From JAGOVB01 sp964577365 (GTDB taxonomy: Bacteria; Patescibacteriota; Minisyncoccia; Phycocordibacterales; PALSA-1337): a stretch of DNA of 64,000 bases. The translations under genes and the position numbers were made by a program. The stretch is from assembly GCA_964577365.1 (NCBI GenBank), contig CAZNYP010000004.1:3078-67077 (forward strand), written 5' to 3'. Positions 31,571 to 40,596 of this stretch are shown piece by piece (the first letter of the stretch is position 1; each line of letters opens with the position of its first letter). Under the pieces are notes generated by a model. The model was not told the DNA's origin and made no database searches. It saw only the letters and a list, made by a program, of their open reading frames with translations.

Positions 31571-31873
31571 CTATGCAAGTCTCTTGTGTTTTCTAATTTT
31601 TCCGTATATCCATCCGATAAGGGCGCCGATGAGAAAATAAAATAGGACCCACCCGATCATAAATACATACCCGAGCCAATTTCCCTCTACACAAGTAGTA
31701 TCTTTACAAAAACCGATAGAGAGAAGTGCGTTGTCAGGATCACCCACCAGAATGAAAGGCAGAAACAATAATGTAATGCCAAAATGATGGAAGCCCATAC
31801 TGAGGGTAAGAAATGCAAGTACAAAGACAATAAAAGGAAATGCTGATCCAAACCAAAGCCAGTATTTTTTCAT
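31571..31873 (-). CDS. small membrane protein, unknown function
   Basis: 100 residues with three membrane spans (about 7-27, 29-45, 68-90) and a cysteine pair in the extracytoplasmic loop (FCKDTTCVEGNW). Basic tail GKIRKHKRLA. TAAAAT at 31880-31885 is 6 nt before the ATG at 31873. No family recognised. Confidence 0.65.
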   Translation of the reverse strand: MKKYWLWFGSAFPFIVFVLAFLTLSMGFHHFGITLLFLPFILVGDPDNALLSIGFCKDTTCVEGNWLGYVFMIGWVLFYFLIGALIGWIYGKIRKHKRLA

Positions 31874-31890
31874 AATAGTATTTTAACATT

Positions 31891-31921
31891 AAAAAACGCC
31901 ACCCGAGAAACTCAGGTGGCG
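31891..31921 (-). terminator. terminator of the 31951-32679 orphan
   Basis: Stem CGCCACC/GGTGGCG extended by GAG/CTC; minus-strand T-tract TTTTTT follows. Confidence 0.85.
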
Positions 31922-31950
31922 GCGCGAACCAAGGATACGAATCCAAAGGT

Positions 31951-32679
31951 TCAAGGGTTACAAACTACTGCACGAGCACGGAGAGCCGGATCGGAGTACA
32001 ACGGATGGCACCAGTCGACGTCCAGCCTGCGACCGTCGGTACTCCAGCTCACGCCCGGAATGTCGCCATCCGAGCAACGCGAGCCGCTGCAGAGTGTGAC
32101 ATTATGACGGTCCATGTGAGACATACTCTCAAACAAGTACCCGTTGCCTGCGACTAAGCGTTCGAGCAGAGTTATTCCACCGATCTTGCTCGTCTTGAGA
32201 TCGTTCGCCGACTTGCCTTTCAGCTCTTCATCTGCTTCCTGATGGTCACGGATCCAAATACCGTACGACCCCACTTTTGGAGTGCGATCATTTAGTCTAA
32301 CCGAGCCATCGAGGTCGTCCTTGTACAAATCCACCCCATGAATCGTCAGTGCAGCCTCGACACACTTGCGATGTGTGAGACCCTTGGGAATGATGACCAG
32401 CCGATCGAATCCAGGCACTTGCTTGGGAATGAGTAGCCCAGAGAAGTCGGAGTTGATGCGATAAAGCCTTTTGAAATGCTCGTACCACCACTCGACCCGA
32501 TCATTCACATCCACATTCGGACTTTCAAGCGCGAACGGATGCCTGTGTTCATTGAGCGCCTGGATATGACCGGCATGGAGTGCTCCAGTTGCGAGTTGTC
32601 CAAAGGTCTCTTTCAAACAACTTGCGAGTTGGCGATCCGTCGATGACGTCTCGCCGATGTCCACCTTGTCGGTAGCCAT
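31951..32679 (-). CDS. orphan protein, 242 aa, unknown function
   Basis: 242 residues, soluble, no signal. Distinct blocks: VEWWYEHFKRLYRINSDFSG, GFDRLVIIPKGLTHRKCVEA, YGIWIRDHQEADEELKGKSA, NVTLCSGSRCSDGDIPGVSW and LDVDWCHPLY. The paired blocks IWIRD and LCSGSR-SDG-P suggest a conserved, folded domain; I have an impression of similar multi-copy hypothetical proteins in Parcubacteria genomes but cannot name a family. Promoter TTGACT-17-TATAAA lies about 75-100 nt upstream, a leader of about 60 nt carries AAGGAA 7 nt before ATG 32679, and a strong hairpin ends it. G+C exceeds that of the groEL and secG regions. Confidence 0.75.
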   Translation of the reverse strand: MATDKVDIGETSSTDRQLASCLKETFGQLATGALHAGHIQALNEHRHPFALESPNVDVNDRVEWWYEHFKRLYRINSDFSGLLIPKQVPGFDRLVIIPKGLTHRKCVEAALTIHGVDLYKDDLDGSVRLNDRTPKVGSYGIWIRDHQEADEELKGKSANDLKTSKIGGITLLERLVAGNGYLFESMSHMDRHNVTLCSGSRCSDGDIPGVSWSTDGRRLDVDWCHPLYSDPALRARAVVCNP

Positions 32680-32809
32680 ATGTTTTTCCTTGTCGTGATT
32701 TTATTGTCAATTGTGGCTACTACCTTTCACCACTCTCGTTTTTATATCATTTATTATATGAATAGTCAATGGTTTACTCAAATTAGGCTCCATGCTATAG
32801 TACTTCCCA

Positions 32810-33046
32810 ATGGACGCTATAAGAGCAATTCTACCGTATATTCAGATCGTATTGGCAGTACTCATGATTACTTCAATACTTCTCCAAAGAACAGGCGCGG
32901 CCCTCGGTGGCGCGTTTGGCGGTAGTGACAATATGAGCACAGCATTTCACACACGACGAGGTCTCGAAAAGACTCTCTTTACTGCTACTATTAGCATCGC
33001 TGTCCTCTTTGCCCTTTCGGCGCTCATCGCACTCATCGTTTCTTAA
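32810..33046 (+). CDS. secG: protein translocase subunit SecG
   Basis: 78 residues, two membrane helices with the SecG signature between them: ILLQRTGAALGGAFGGSDNM then FHTRRGLEKTLF. Part of SecYEG. TATAGT lies 8 nt before ATG 32810. Followed after 9 nt by the substrate-binding protein gene and then rnj, likely one transcript. Confidence 0.93.
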   Translation: MDAIRAILPYIQIVLAVLMITSILLQRTGAALGGAFGGSDNMSTAFHTRRGLEKTLFTATISIAVLFALSALIALIVS

Positions 33047-33055
33047 TCTCTCAAA

Positions 33056-34915
33056 ATGAAAGAATTCCGTGTACCCAAAAGCGAAAAGCTAATGGGTCTC
33101 ATACAACAATTTAGTCCGACTGAAAAAGTCCTCTTTGGAATACTGACTATCGTATTCGTCTTTTGTGGTATTTCACTCTTTTGGAAGCTCAATACCTATT
33201 TTATGGTAGAAGTGCCGACCTATGGTGGTGAAGTAAAAGAAGGAGTCATTGGTATCGCCCGTTTTATAAACCCAGTTCTCGCTCAGACCGATGTGGACCG
33301 TGACCTCACCAGTCTCGTCTATGCCGGCCTTATGCGCAATGTAAATGGCGAACTCGTCCCCGATATAGCAGAAAAATACACCCTGTCAGATGATGGACTC
33401 GTGTATACATTTGATATAAAAGAGAGTGCAAAATTCCACGATGGAGTAAATGTCAGCGCAGATGACGTGGCCTATACTATAGAAAAAGCTCAGGATGCCA
33501 TCATCAAGAGTCCAAAGCGTGCAGTCTGGAACGATGTCACTGTAGAAGTGGTAAACAGTCACCAGATAAAACTCATGCTAAAGAGTCCATTTACCCCTTT
33601 TATATACAACACTACTCTAGGGATACTCCCAAAACACCTTTGGAAAAATGTTGACTCTGACAGCTTTGTTTTTAGTACTCTCAACAGCGATCCGATCGGT
33701 GCTGGACCGTACAAAGTAGACTCGGTTGATCATGACGGGCAAGGTCTCCCTCTTTCGTATGAACTATCTTCATATCGACGCTACACTCTCGGACGACCAT
33801 TTATCCCACGCATCACCTTTGTCTTTTTCCCAAATGAAAAAGATATGATCGAAGGCTACTATAGTGGCACCGTTACTAGTATTCACAGTATCAATGCGAC
33901 TGATGCAGAACGTATCGCCCTCACCAACCGTTCACAGGTCCTCCACACATCACTTCCACGTACATTTGCGGTATTTTTCAATCAAAATCAGTCACCAGTC
34001 CTCGCGAACAAAGAAGTGCGCCAGGCACTCGACATAGCGATCGACCGTGGAGCGATCATCAATGACGTACTCCGAGGCTATGGAGTCAAAAACGACGGCC
34101 CTCTCCCTTTTCCACAAGCGACTGCAAACGCTACAAATACGATCGACCTCGCACGAGATATACTCATAAAGGCTGGCTGGACAATGAATGACCGAGGTGT
34201 TTTTGAAAAAAAGACAAAAACAACTACTATCCCTCTCACCTTTTCTTTAACCACAACTAATGCAAGTGAATTGAAGCAGGCAGCAGAATTGATCAAACAA
34301 CAATGGGAAAAGATCGGAGCTTCAGTTATATTAAAAATATATGAAAATGGGGATCTCCAACAAAACATCATTCGCCNNNNNNNNNNCCTCGAAGTCGCGC
34401 TCACCACGACAAATGCAACCGAGCTAAAGCGTACTGCAGAGCTCATAAAACAAAACTGGGAAAAAGTCGGTGCGACAGTCAGTCTCAAGGTGTATGAAAA
34501 TGGAGACCTACAGCAAAACATCATCCGTCCCCGCAAGTACGAGGCACTCCTCTTTGGAATGATCGTCGGACGCGATCTCGACCTCTATGCCTATTGGCAC
34601 TCTTCCCAGAGAAATGATCCAGGCCTCAACATCGCCCTCTACGCAAATAGCAAAGTAGACAAACTCCTCGAAGAAGTCCGAACCCTCAAAGATTCAAAAG
34701 AAGCCGAAAACAAAGCAAACCAAGCCGAAGACCTCATCACCGACGACGTTCCCGCAGCATTCCTATATTCTCCAGACATGATCTACATTACCCCGAAGAA
34801 AACCAATGTTGGCTCGCTCGAGCACATCACTACTCCGTCAGATCGTTTCGGTAATGTCAGAAACTGGTACATAAATGTCGACCATGTTTGGAAAATATTC
34901 GTTAATAATAAATAA
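33056..34915 (+). CDS. peptide ABC transporter substrate-binding protein, family 5 (contains assembly gap)
   Basis: Solute-binding family 5 (OppA/DppA-like). N-terminal anchor helix (about 22-45), then VPTYGGEVKEGVIGIARFIN, DRDLTSLVYAGLMRNVNGEL, the family signature region AKFHDGVNVSADDVAYTIEK and LKSPFTPFIYN. Ten Ns at 34377-34386 interrupt it, and about 143 nt before the gap (34234-34376) are repeated in diverged form after it (34388-34530): both sides encode the same segment ending YENGDLQQNIIR. The true protein is therefore about 50 residues shorter than the raw reading. No permease or ATPase genes are adjacent; it may bind peptides for an unlinked transporter or act in the wall. Confidence 0.85.
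   Translation: MKEFRVPKSEKLMGLIQQFSPTEKVLFGILTIVFVFCGISLFWKLNTYFMVEVPTYGGEVKEGVIGIARFINPVLAQTDVDRDLTSLVYAGLMRNVNGELVPDIAEKYTLSDDGLVYTFDIKESAKFHDGVNVSADDVAYTIEKAQDAIIKSPKRAVWNDVTVEVVNSHQIKLMLKSPFTPFIYNTTLGILPKHLWKNVDSDSFVFSTLNSDPIGAGPYKVDSVDHDGQGLPLSYELSSYRRYTLGRPFIPRITFVFFPNEKDMIEGYYSGTVTSIHSINATDAERIALTNRSQVLHTSLPRTFAVFFNQNQSPVLANKEVRQALDIAIDRGAIINDVLRGYGVKNDGPLPFPQATANATNTIDLARDILIKAGWTMNDRGVFEKKTKTTTIPLTFSLTTTNASELKQAAELIKQQWEKIGASVILKIYENGDLQQNIIRXXXXLEVALTTTNATELKRTAELIKQNWEKVGATVSLKVYENGDLQQNIIRPRKYEALLFGMIVGRDLDLYAYWHSSQRNDPGLNIALYANSKVDKLLEEVRTLKDSKEAENKANQAEDLITDDVPAAFLYSPDMIYITPKKTNVGSLEHITTPSDRFGNVRNWYINVDHVWKIFVNNK
34377..34386. other. assembly gap (10 N)
   Basis: Ten undetermined bases, a typical scaffolding placeholder. 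Flanked by diverged copies of the same coding segment, so contigs overlapped but did not match. Confidence 0.99.
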
Positions 34916-36733
34916 ATGAACCCAACACCCACAACACAACCACAGCCGCAACCACATAAGAGAAAAGAAGCATACCGCCGACATAATGGTCCGCGACGTG
35001 CTCCTTCAGAGACACAGGTACACAAAAAGGTAGAAGACACCGTACCGGCCCTTACCGAAGGAAATGTACGCGTCATCCCGCTCGGAGGAGTAGAGGAAAT
35101 CGGAAAAAATATGACTGCAATCGAATACGGCAATGATATTGTCGTGATCGACATCGGTCTCCAGTTCAAAGACGAAAATACTCCGGGCATCGACTATATT
35201 TTGCCAAACACAAAATATCTCGAAGAGAGAAAAGAAAAGGTAAAAGCCGTCATCATCACCCACGGACACCTCGATCACATCGGAGGTATCCCGTATGTTA
35301 TGCCACGTATCGGCAACCCACCTCTCTACACCCGTCTCCTCACCTCTGTCATGGTCAAAAAGCGTCAGGAGGAATTCCCTCAGCTCCCTCCACTCGATCT
35401 CAAAGTCGTTGAAAAAGACGAAACGATCACAGTAGGAAAACTAAAGATAAAATTCTTTGCCGTGACCCACACGATTCCTGATGCCATGGGAGTCATCGTC
35501 GAGACACCGGTCGGATCGATCGTCCACACCGGAGACCTCAAGCTCGACCACGTAGACGGGGTGCCGACCGAAGCAGAAGAAGCTGAGTACGACAAGAAAT
35601 TCAAAAATGAAAAGGTCCTCATGCTCATGGCCGACTCTACAAACGTAGAAAACCCAGGTTTTTCTACTCCTGAAAAGCTCGTACACCGAAATATCGAAAA
35701 GATCATCAAGGACGCCGAAGGCCGACTCATTATCGCTACATTTGCTTCACTCCTCGAACGTATGCTCAAAATCATCGATTACTCTGAGCAGTACGGTAAA
35801 AAAGTGATTGTCGAGGGTCGTTCAATGAAATCAAACATTGAGATCTGTAAACATTTGGGACTACTCAAGCCAAAAAAGGATACCCTCATCCCTGTCGAAG
35901 ACATCGACAAGTACCCACCAGAACGCATCGTCGTCCTCGCTACCGGTGCACAGGGAGACGAATTCGCTGCCATGATGCGCGTATCGAACAAGACGCACAA
36001 GTATATAAAGATCAACAAACGAGACACCATTCTCCTCTCTTCATCAGTCGTGCCAGGAAATGAACGCTCAGTACAAAAGCTGAAGGACAACCTCTCACGC
36101 CAGGGTGCGCACATCATCCACTACAAGATCGCCGACGTGCACTCATCAGGACATGCGAACCGCGACGAAACCGCATGGATTCACAAGAAAATCCATCCAA
36201 AATTCTTTATGCCAGTTCACGGATATCACTATATGCTCCGCGTGCACGGTGAGATCGCAAAAGAGGCAAACAATCTCCCTGAGGAAAATATCATCATTCC
36301 AGACAACGGCTCAGTCATCGAGATCCAGGACAATGGTAACAAGATCGTAAAACTAAAAGAAAAAGCACCATCAGGTATCGTGATGGTGGATGGTTTCTCT
36401 GTGGGAGATATCCAGGAGGTCGTGATCCGCGATCGACAGATGCTCGCTCAGGATGGAATCTTTATCGTCTTTGGTATCGTAAATGCCGCAACTGGAAAAC
36501 TAAAGAAATCACCAGACATCATCTCACGAGGATTTGTGTATCTTCGAGAATCTCAGGAACTCCTCCACGGTGCACGTATCGTCATCAAAAATGCGATCGA
36601 AGATAGCACAAAAGGTACACAGCCATTTAACATCGACTACGTAAAGGAAAATCTAACTGATGCAGTGGGAAAATACCTCTTCCAGAAAACAGCAAAGCAC
36701 CCGATCGTCATTCCAGTTATCTTGAGCATATAG
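34916..36733 (+). CDS. rnj: ribonuclease J
   Basis: 605 residues. Pro/Gln-rich and basic N-terminal extension of about 45 residues, then the metallo-beta-lactamase/beta-CASP nuclease: VRVIPLGGVEEIGKNMTAIE, catalytic HGHLDHIGG, HTGDLKLD, ADSTNVENPGFSTPEK, the beta-CASP VLATGAQGDEFAAMMR and SSGHANRDE with the final HGYHYMLRVHGEI. C-terminal domain complete. Degrades and matures RNA from the 5' end. The ATG is directly adjacent to the preceding stop (34915/34916). Confidence 0.96.
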   Translation: MNPTPTTQPQPQPHKRKEAYRRHNGPRRAPSETQVHKKVEDTVPALTEGNVRVIPLGGVEEIGKNMTAIEYGNDIVVIDIGLQFKDENTPGIDYILPNTKYLEERKEKVKAVIITHGHLDHIGGIPYVMPRIGNPPLYTRLLTSVMVKKRQEEFPQLPPLDLKVVEKDETITVGKLKIKFFAVTHTIPDAMGVIVETPVGSIVHTGDLKLDHVDGVPTEAEEAEYDKKFKNEKVLMLMADSTNVENPGFSTPEKLVHRNIEKIIKDAEGRLIIATFASLLERMLKIIDYSEQYGKKVIVEGRSMKSNIEICKHLGLLKPKKDTLIPVEDIDKYPPERIVVLATGAQGDEFAAMMRVSNKTHKYIKINKRDTILLSSSVVPGNERSVQKLKDNLSRQGAHIIHYKIADVHSSGHANRDETAWIHKKIHPKFFMPVHGYHYMLRVHGEIAKEANNLPEENIIIPDNGSVIEIQDNGNKIVKLKEKAPSGIVMVDGFSVGDIQEVVIRDRQMLAQDGIFIVFGIVNAATGKLKKSPDIISRGFVYLRESQELLHGARIVIKNAIEDSTKGTQPFNIDYVKENLTDAVGKYLFQKTAKHPIVIPVILSI

Positions 36734-36739
36734 TACAAT
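36734..36739 (+). promoter_or_regulatory. -10 box of leaderless MFS promoter
   Basis: TACAAT, 6 nt before ATG 36746; this spacing favours the ATG over the GTG at 36743. Confidence 0.5.
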
Positions 36740-36745
36740 AGTGTG

Positions 36746-37927
36746 ATGCGGCATCACCATGCGCTGAAGATTCATTCTTCACATCACTTATATACATTCT
36801 GTATCATTGGCTTTATCTTTACACTCCAAGCCTCTCTGCCGACCTATATCAACTCATCATTTCTGAGCACATTCATGTCAGAAGATGTGGTGAGTGCTTT
36901 GTACATCCTCGCTTCGGTGGGTACCATATTTGCCTTTTTGTTTTATCATCATGTGTTAAACATTTTTGGTAATTACAAATCGACCATCGCACTCACCATC
37001 ATCCAGATCGTCCTCCTCGGCTGTCTCATATGGGCAAAAGATATATTCCTAGTAGGTCCAGCATTCGTTCTCTCACTCATCACAGTAAGTATGATGGGTC
37101 TCGGTATCGACATATTTCTAGAGGACAGCACATCTACCCGAGATACAGGTGGCACACGTGGTATATTTTTGACCGCGGTAAATGCTGCGTGGGTCATCGC
37201 ACCACTCATCGTCGGTATGCTCATCGATGGTACCGAAAACTATCGCCAGATATACGCTGCCGCCCTCGTCCTCATCCTGCCGTTTATGTATATGCTGAGA
37301 AAGAATTTTAAAAACTTTGTCGATCCACACTATTCGCATGCGACAGTAAAGGCTACGGCGCACAAAGTCTTTCATAGCCGTGATCTAAAGAAAATATTTG
37401 CTGCAAACCTCATCCTCCAGTCATTTTATGCATGGATGGTGATCTATACCCCTATTTATCTAAACAAGTATGTTGGTTTTGACTGGGAACAGATCGGCCT
37501 TATTTTTACCATCATGCTCCTCCCCTTTGTCCTCGTCGACTATCCTCTGGGGAAACTGGCTGATAAAAAATATGGTGAGGCTGAGATCATGTCCATTGGT
37601 TTCCTCATTCTCGGTCTATCAACTATCGCACTTGCGTACATAGACGGTCCGCATGTCCTCATGTGGATTATTGTGCTTTTTATGAGTCGTATCGGAGCAG
37701 CTACGGTGGAGATGATGATTGAGACGTATTTCTTTAAAAAAGTACCCGAAAAGGACCTCAACGTCCTCGAATTTTTCCGTATCACCCGTCCGACTGCCTA
37801 TATCGTCGCGCCGATCATTGCGACTGTTGCCCTTTCTACCCTCGGCCACCAGGCGATGTTTATCGTCATCGGTGTACTCTGTCTTTGTGGACTGTATTTC
37901 AGTTTGACCATACACGATACGAACTAA
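36746..37927 (+). CDS. MFS transporter
   Basis: 393 residues, 12 membrane helices. Inter-domain loop and conserved charged motif after helix 8 (DYPLGKLADKKYGEAEIMSI, matching the G-x-L-a-D-r-x-G motif A) identify a major facilitator; the equivalent loop in the first half is degenerate (HHVLNIFGNYKS). Histidine-rich N-terminus (MRHHHALKIHSSHHLY), an oddity that might bind metal. Substrate unknown. A GTG at 36743 is an alternative start. Confidence 0.85.
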   Translation: MRHHHALKIHSSHHLYTFCIIGFIFTLQASLPTYINSSFLSTFMSEDVVSALYILASVGTIFAFLFYHHVLNIFGNYKSTIALTIIQIVLLGCLIWAKDIFLVGPAFVLSLITVSMMGLGIDIFLEDSTSTRDTGGTRGIFLTAVNAAWVIAPLIVGMLIDGTENYRQIYAAALVLILPFMYMLRKNFKNFVDPHYSHATVKATAHKVFHSRDLKKIFAANLILQSFYAWMVIYTPIYLNKYVGFDWEQIGLIFTIMLLPFVLVDYPLGKLADKKYGEAEIMSIGFLILGLSTIALAYIDGPHVLMWIIVLFMSRIGAATVEMMIETYFFKKVPEKDLNVLEFFRITRPTAYIVAPIIATVALSTLGHQAMFIVIGVLCLCGLYFSLTIHDTN

Positions 37928-37956
37928 TTGACATAGGTATCTAAATATGCTATAAT
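37928..37956 (+). promoter_or_regulatory. perfect-consensus sigma70 promoter
   Basis: TTGACA (37928-37933), 17-nt spacer, TATAAT (37951-37956). It drives the orphan gene at 38002 with a leader of about 40 nt. Confidence 0.85.
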
Positions 37957-37958
37957 AT

Positions 37959-37970
37959 ACAAGTACTTGT
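37959..37970. promoter_or_regulatory. palindrome at the predicted transcription start
   Basis: ACAAGTACTTGT, a perfect 12-bp inverted repeat just after the -10 box; a possible operator for a dimeric repressor or a 5' hairpin. Confidence 0.4.
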
Positions 37971-38001
37971 CAGAGAAAAACAATTCAATTCTCCCTTACA
38001 A

Positions 38002-38484
38002 ATGAAAAAAGTTATCTACTCCCACATCCTCATCCTCTCTTGGGTGCTCCTGTGCTTTGTGCCTACGGCCAAGAGCTGGAATGGAGCAATCCTCGGCATA
38101 TTCGGCATTGTCATGTGGACCGCCTTCACCCTTTGGGCGGCGAATTCCGCGCTTAAGACCAATGACCCCGACTGGACACTGCTCGTTTGCGCGGCGACCA
38201 TCGGGGCATTCGCAGTATTTTTCTGTACTGCTGAACACAACGACAGTATTGGCCTCGGGTTGTTCTCCGTCTTTTGGTTCGTGATCATGAATGGAGGATA
38301 CGCCTTCATCGGCAATACAACCACAATGAATACTGATGAAAACGATAACTTCCGCGACTCAGCCTTCGCAAAGTTCATTCGTTGGTTCTATGCCGGTATA
38401 CACGGACTCGGGCTACTCTTCTTCACAGGAAGATTTGCGATCGACCTGGCGCGAGGTGAGCATGTTATCAGCTTCCTTCGATGA
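38002..38484 (+). CDS. orphan membrane protein, 160 aa
   Basis: 160 residues with about four membrane helices: VIYSHILILSWVLLCFVPTA, ILGIFGIVMWTAFTLWAANS, WTLLVCAATIGAFAVFFCTA and later HGLGLLFFTGRFAIDLARG. It carries a perfect consensus promoter, a palindrome at the start point and its own terminator, so it is an independently controlled single gene. G+C is higher than in the flanking MFS gene. No Shine-Dalgarno is obvious (CTCCCTTACAA precedes ATG). Function unknown. Confidence 0.7.
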   Translation: MKKVIYSHILILSWVLLCFVPTAKSWNGAILGIFGIVMWTAFTLWAANSALKTNDPDWTLLVCAATIGAFAVFFCTAEHNDSIGLGLFSVFWFVIMNGGYAFIGNTTTMNTDENDNFRDSAFAKFIRWFYAGIHGLGLLFFTGRFAIDLARGEHVISFLR

Positions 38485-38500
38485 GTTTCCGACGGCTTCG

Positions 38501-38537
38501 ACCCGCCCTGCAGAGAAATCTGCGCGGCGGGTTTCTT
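38501..38537 (+). terminator. terminator of the 38002-38484 orphan
   Basis: Nested stem ACCCGCC/GGCGGGT with inner GCAGA/TCTGC, followed by TTCTTCT. Also lies at the end of the convergent methyltransferase gene. Confidence 0.75.
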
Positions 38538-39272
38538 CTATATTATTTTCCCCTCTATCATCAAAAACATCGGTATCTCCTTTCGCGTCCGATCCTCTTC
38601 TGCTTTCTTTGGACCATCCTGACTGACCTTGTGAGAAATCCACTCTTCGAGCTTTGTGACCGCAAAGCCATTTTTATTGAGTGCCTTGAAATACACCTGT
38701 AGTGGTCTATGAAAAGAGACCGTGGTCACTTTTTCCTTTGCTCCTGGATGCATATCGATCTCGGTATGAGACTCTGACATATATCGATCGATGCGGCGGT
38801 ACTGTGTATCTCCTTCAAAACCCCAGCTCGAACCCTGTGGAATACGAAATGCGGGATGGTTGAGCACGATCACGAATTTCCCTCCGGTTGCGATTTTTTT
38901 CTTTACCTCAGCGATCGTCTCATTTAGCTTTTCGATATTTTGGAGAGCGAGGATGCAGATCGCAGTGTCTACAGTTTTATTCTGGACCATATCGAGCTTG
39001 TGTGAAGGACTGACAAAAAAGTGTCCTTTTACATTTTTCTTTGCGATATTGATGAGCTCGCCACCTACATCTACCCCTACTACGTTCGCTATTTCGAGCG
39101 CCTTTGAGAAAAAGCCCTGTCCACAAGCGAGGTCGAGAATATTCATACCCTTGTGCGGAGCTACGAGGCGCAGTATGTTTGGCAAAATGACCTGAGACTG
39201 GTACGAATCAGCATCGTTTACCACATCGTCGTACCAGGTACTCACCTTGCCCCATGAAGTGTCTTTTGACAT
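38538..39272 (-). CDS. SAM-dependent methyltransferase, class I
   Basis: 244 residues. Rossmann motif I ILDLACGQGFFSKALEI, motif II GVDVGGELINIAKK, an acidic turn and IVLNHPAFRIP (post-motif, NHP/NPPF-like). Resembles UbiE/methyltransferase type 11/25 proteins. The NHPAFRIPQGSSWGFE stretch could suggest small molecule or tRNA substrates; target unknown. Converges on the 38002 orphan. Confidence 0.85.
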   Translation of the reverse strand: MSKDTSWGKVSTWYDDVVNDADSYQSQVILPNILRLVAPHKGMNILDLACGQGFFSKALEIANVVGVDVGGELINIAKKNVKGHFFVSPSHKLDMVQNKTVDTAICILALQNIEKLNETIAEVKKKIATGGKFVIVLNHPAFRIPQGSSWGFEGDTQYRRIDRYMSESHTEIDMHPGAKEKVTTVSFHRPLQVYFKALNKNGFAVTKLEEWISHKVSQDGPKKAEEDRTRKEIPMFLMIEGKII

Positions 39273-39311
39273 GTAGACAGAGTAACATATTTGCCTATAT
39301 AATACAGTCCT

Positions 39312-40556
39312 ATGAAAATCAAAAAAATTGTTGGACGAGAGATTTTGGATTCACGAGGAAACCCGACTGTCGAAGTTGATATCACCCTATCAGATGGTTC
39401 GTTTGGTCGCGCAGCAGTACCGAGTGGTGCGAGTACTGGTTCTCACGAGGCTGTAGAGCTCCGTGACAAGGACAAGCGATACGGAGGTAAAGGAGTGCAA
39501 AAGGCGGTAAAAAACGTCAACACGACCCTCTCAAAGGCTCTCGTGGGCAAGGATTTTGACCAGCGATCTCTCGATACCCGGATGATCGAGCTCGATGGTA
39601 CTCCAAACAAAGGCAAACTAGGAGCAAATGCCATCCTCGGTATCTCTATGGCCTTTTCTCATGCAGCTGCAAAATCAAAAAAGACTCCACTCTGGAAGTA
39701 TTTTAACTTTATCGCAAAGACCAAAAACAAAGTCAGTCTCCCGACTCCGATGATGAATATCCTAAACGGTGGAAAGCACGCAGAAAACTCTACCGACTTT
39801 CAGGAGTTTATGATCATGCCGATCGGTCCAAAAAAGTTCAGTGAAAAACTACGCATGGGTACCGAGATCTTTCATGCGCTAAAGAAAATCCTTCATGACA
39901 AAAAGCTCAGCACTTCAGTCGGAGACGAAGGAGGTTTTGCCCCATCGATCCCATCAAACGAAGCCGCTATCGAGCTCATCCTCGAGGCTATTGAGAAAGC
40001 GGGATACAAAGCAGGCAAGGATGTAGGACTCGCACTCGATGTCGCCGCTACCGAACTCTACAAGGATGGCAAGTACCATCTCGAACGAGAGGGTCGTACC
40101 CTCAGCTCAGAGGAGATGGTGGCCTTTTATGAAGAATGGTGCAAAAAATACCCGATCATCTCTATCGAGGATGGTCTCGCGGAGGACGACTGGGCAGGCT
40201 ATGCACTCATGACGCAGAAGCTCGGCAAACGAGTCCAGATCGTGGGCGATGACCTATTTGTGACAAATATCAACCGCCTCCAGCGTGGGATCGACGAAGG
40301 TGTTGCAAATTCTATTTTGATCAAGCTCAACCAGATCGGGACGGTGTCAGAGACTATCGATGCGATCAATATGGCAAAAAAAGCAGGCTATACCTCGATC
40401 ATCTCTCACCGCTCTGGAGAGACTGAGGATACCACTATCGCAGACTTTGTGGTCGGAACCGGTACAGGACAGATAAAGACAGGATCTCTATGCCGAAGTG
40501 ACCGTGTGGCAAAATATAACCAGCTACTCCGCCTCGAAGAACAGGTAAAGAGCTAG
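39312..40556 (+). CDS. eno: enolase
   Basis: 414 residues, converts 2-phosphoglycerate to phosphoenolpyruvate. REILDSRGNPTVEVDITLSD at the N-terminus, catalytic-region GASTGSHEAVELRD, metal ligands in ALDVAATELY, SIEDGLAEDDW and VGDDLFVTN, catalytic Lys in SILIKLNQIGTVSETIDAI and ISHRSGETEDTTIADF. TATAAT is 8 nt before the ATG at 39312. Functions with gpmI, the next protein-coding gene on this strand. Confidence 0.98.
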   Translation: MKIKKIVGREILDSRGNPTVEVDITLSDGSFGRAAVPSGASTGSHEAVELRDKDKRYGGKGVQKAVKNVNTTLSKALVGKDFDQRSLDTRMIELDGTPNKGKLGANAILGISMAFSHAAAKSKKTPLWKYFNFIAKTKNKVSLPTPMMNILNGGKHAENSTDFQEFMIMPIGPKKFSEKLRMGTEIFHALKKILHDKKLSTSVGDEGGFAPSIPSNEAAIELILEAIEKAGYKAGKDVGLALDVAATELYKDGKYHLEREGRTLSSEEMVAFYEEWCKKYPIISIEDGLAEDDWAGYALMTQKLGKRVQIVGDDLFVTNINRLQRGIDEGVANSILIKLNQIGTVSETIDAINMAKKAGYTSIISHRSGETEDTTIADFVVGTGTGQIKTGSLCRSDRVAKYNQLLRLEEQVKS

Positions 40557-40561
40557 CAAAC

Positions 40562-40589
40562 AAAAAAGGCCCAGTTGTGGGCCTTTTTT
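40562..40589. terminator. bidirectional terminator after eno
   Basis: AAAAAAGGCCCA GTTG TGGGCCTTTTTT: symmetric A and T tracts flank a 6-bp GC stem; can stop eno and the short minus-strand ORF. Confidence 0.9.
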
Positions 40590-40596
40590 GTCCTAA

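Noticed and set aside
31560..31640. CIRCE/HrcA operator before groES
   Set aside because: No TTAGCACTC-N9-GAGTGCTAA-like repeat is visible upstream of 31541.
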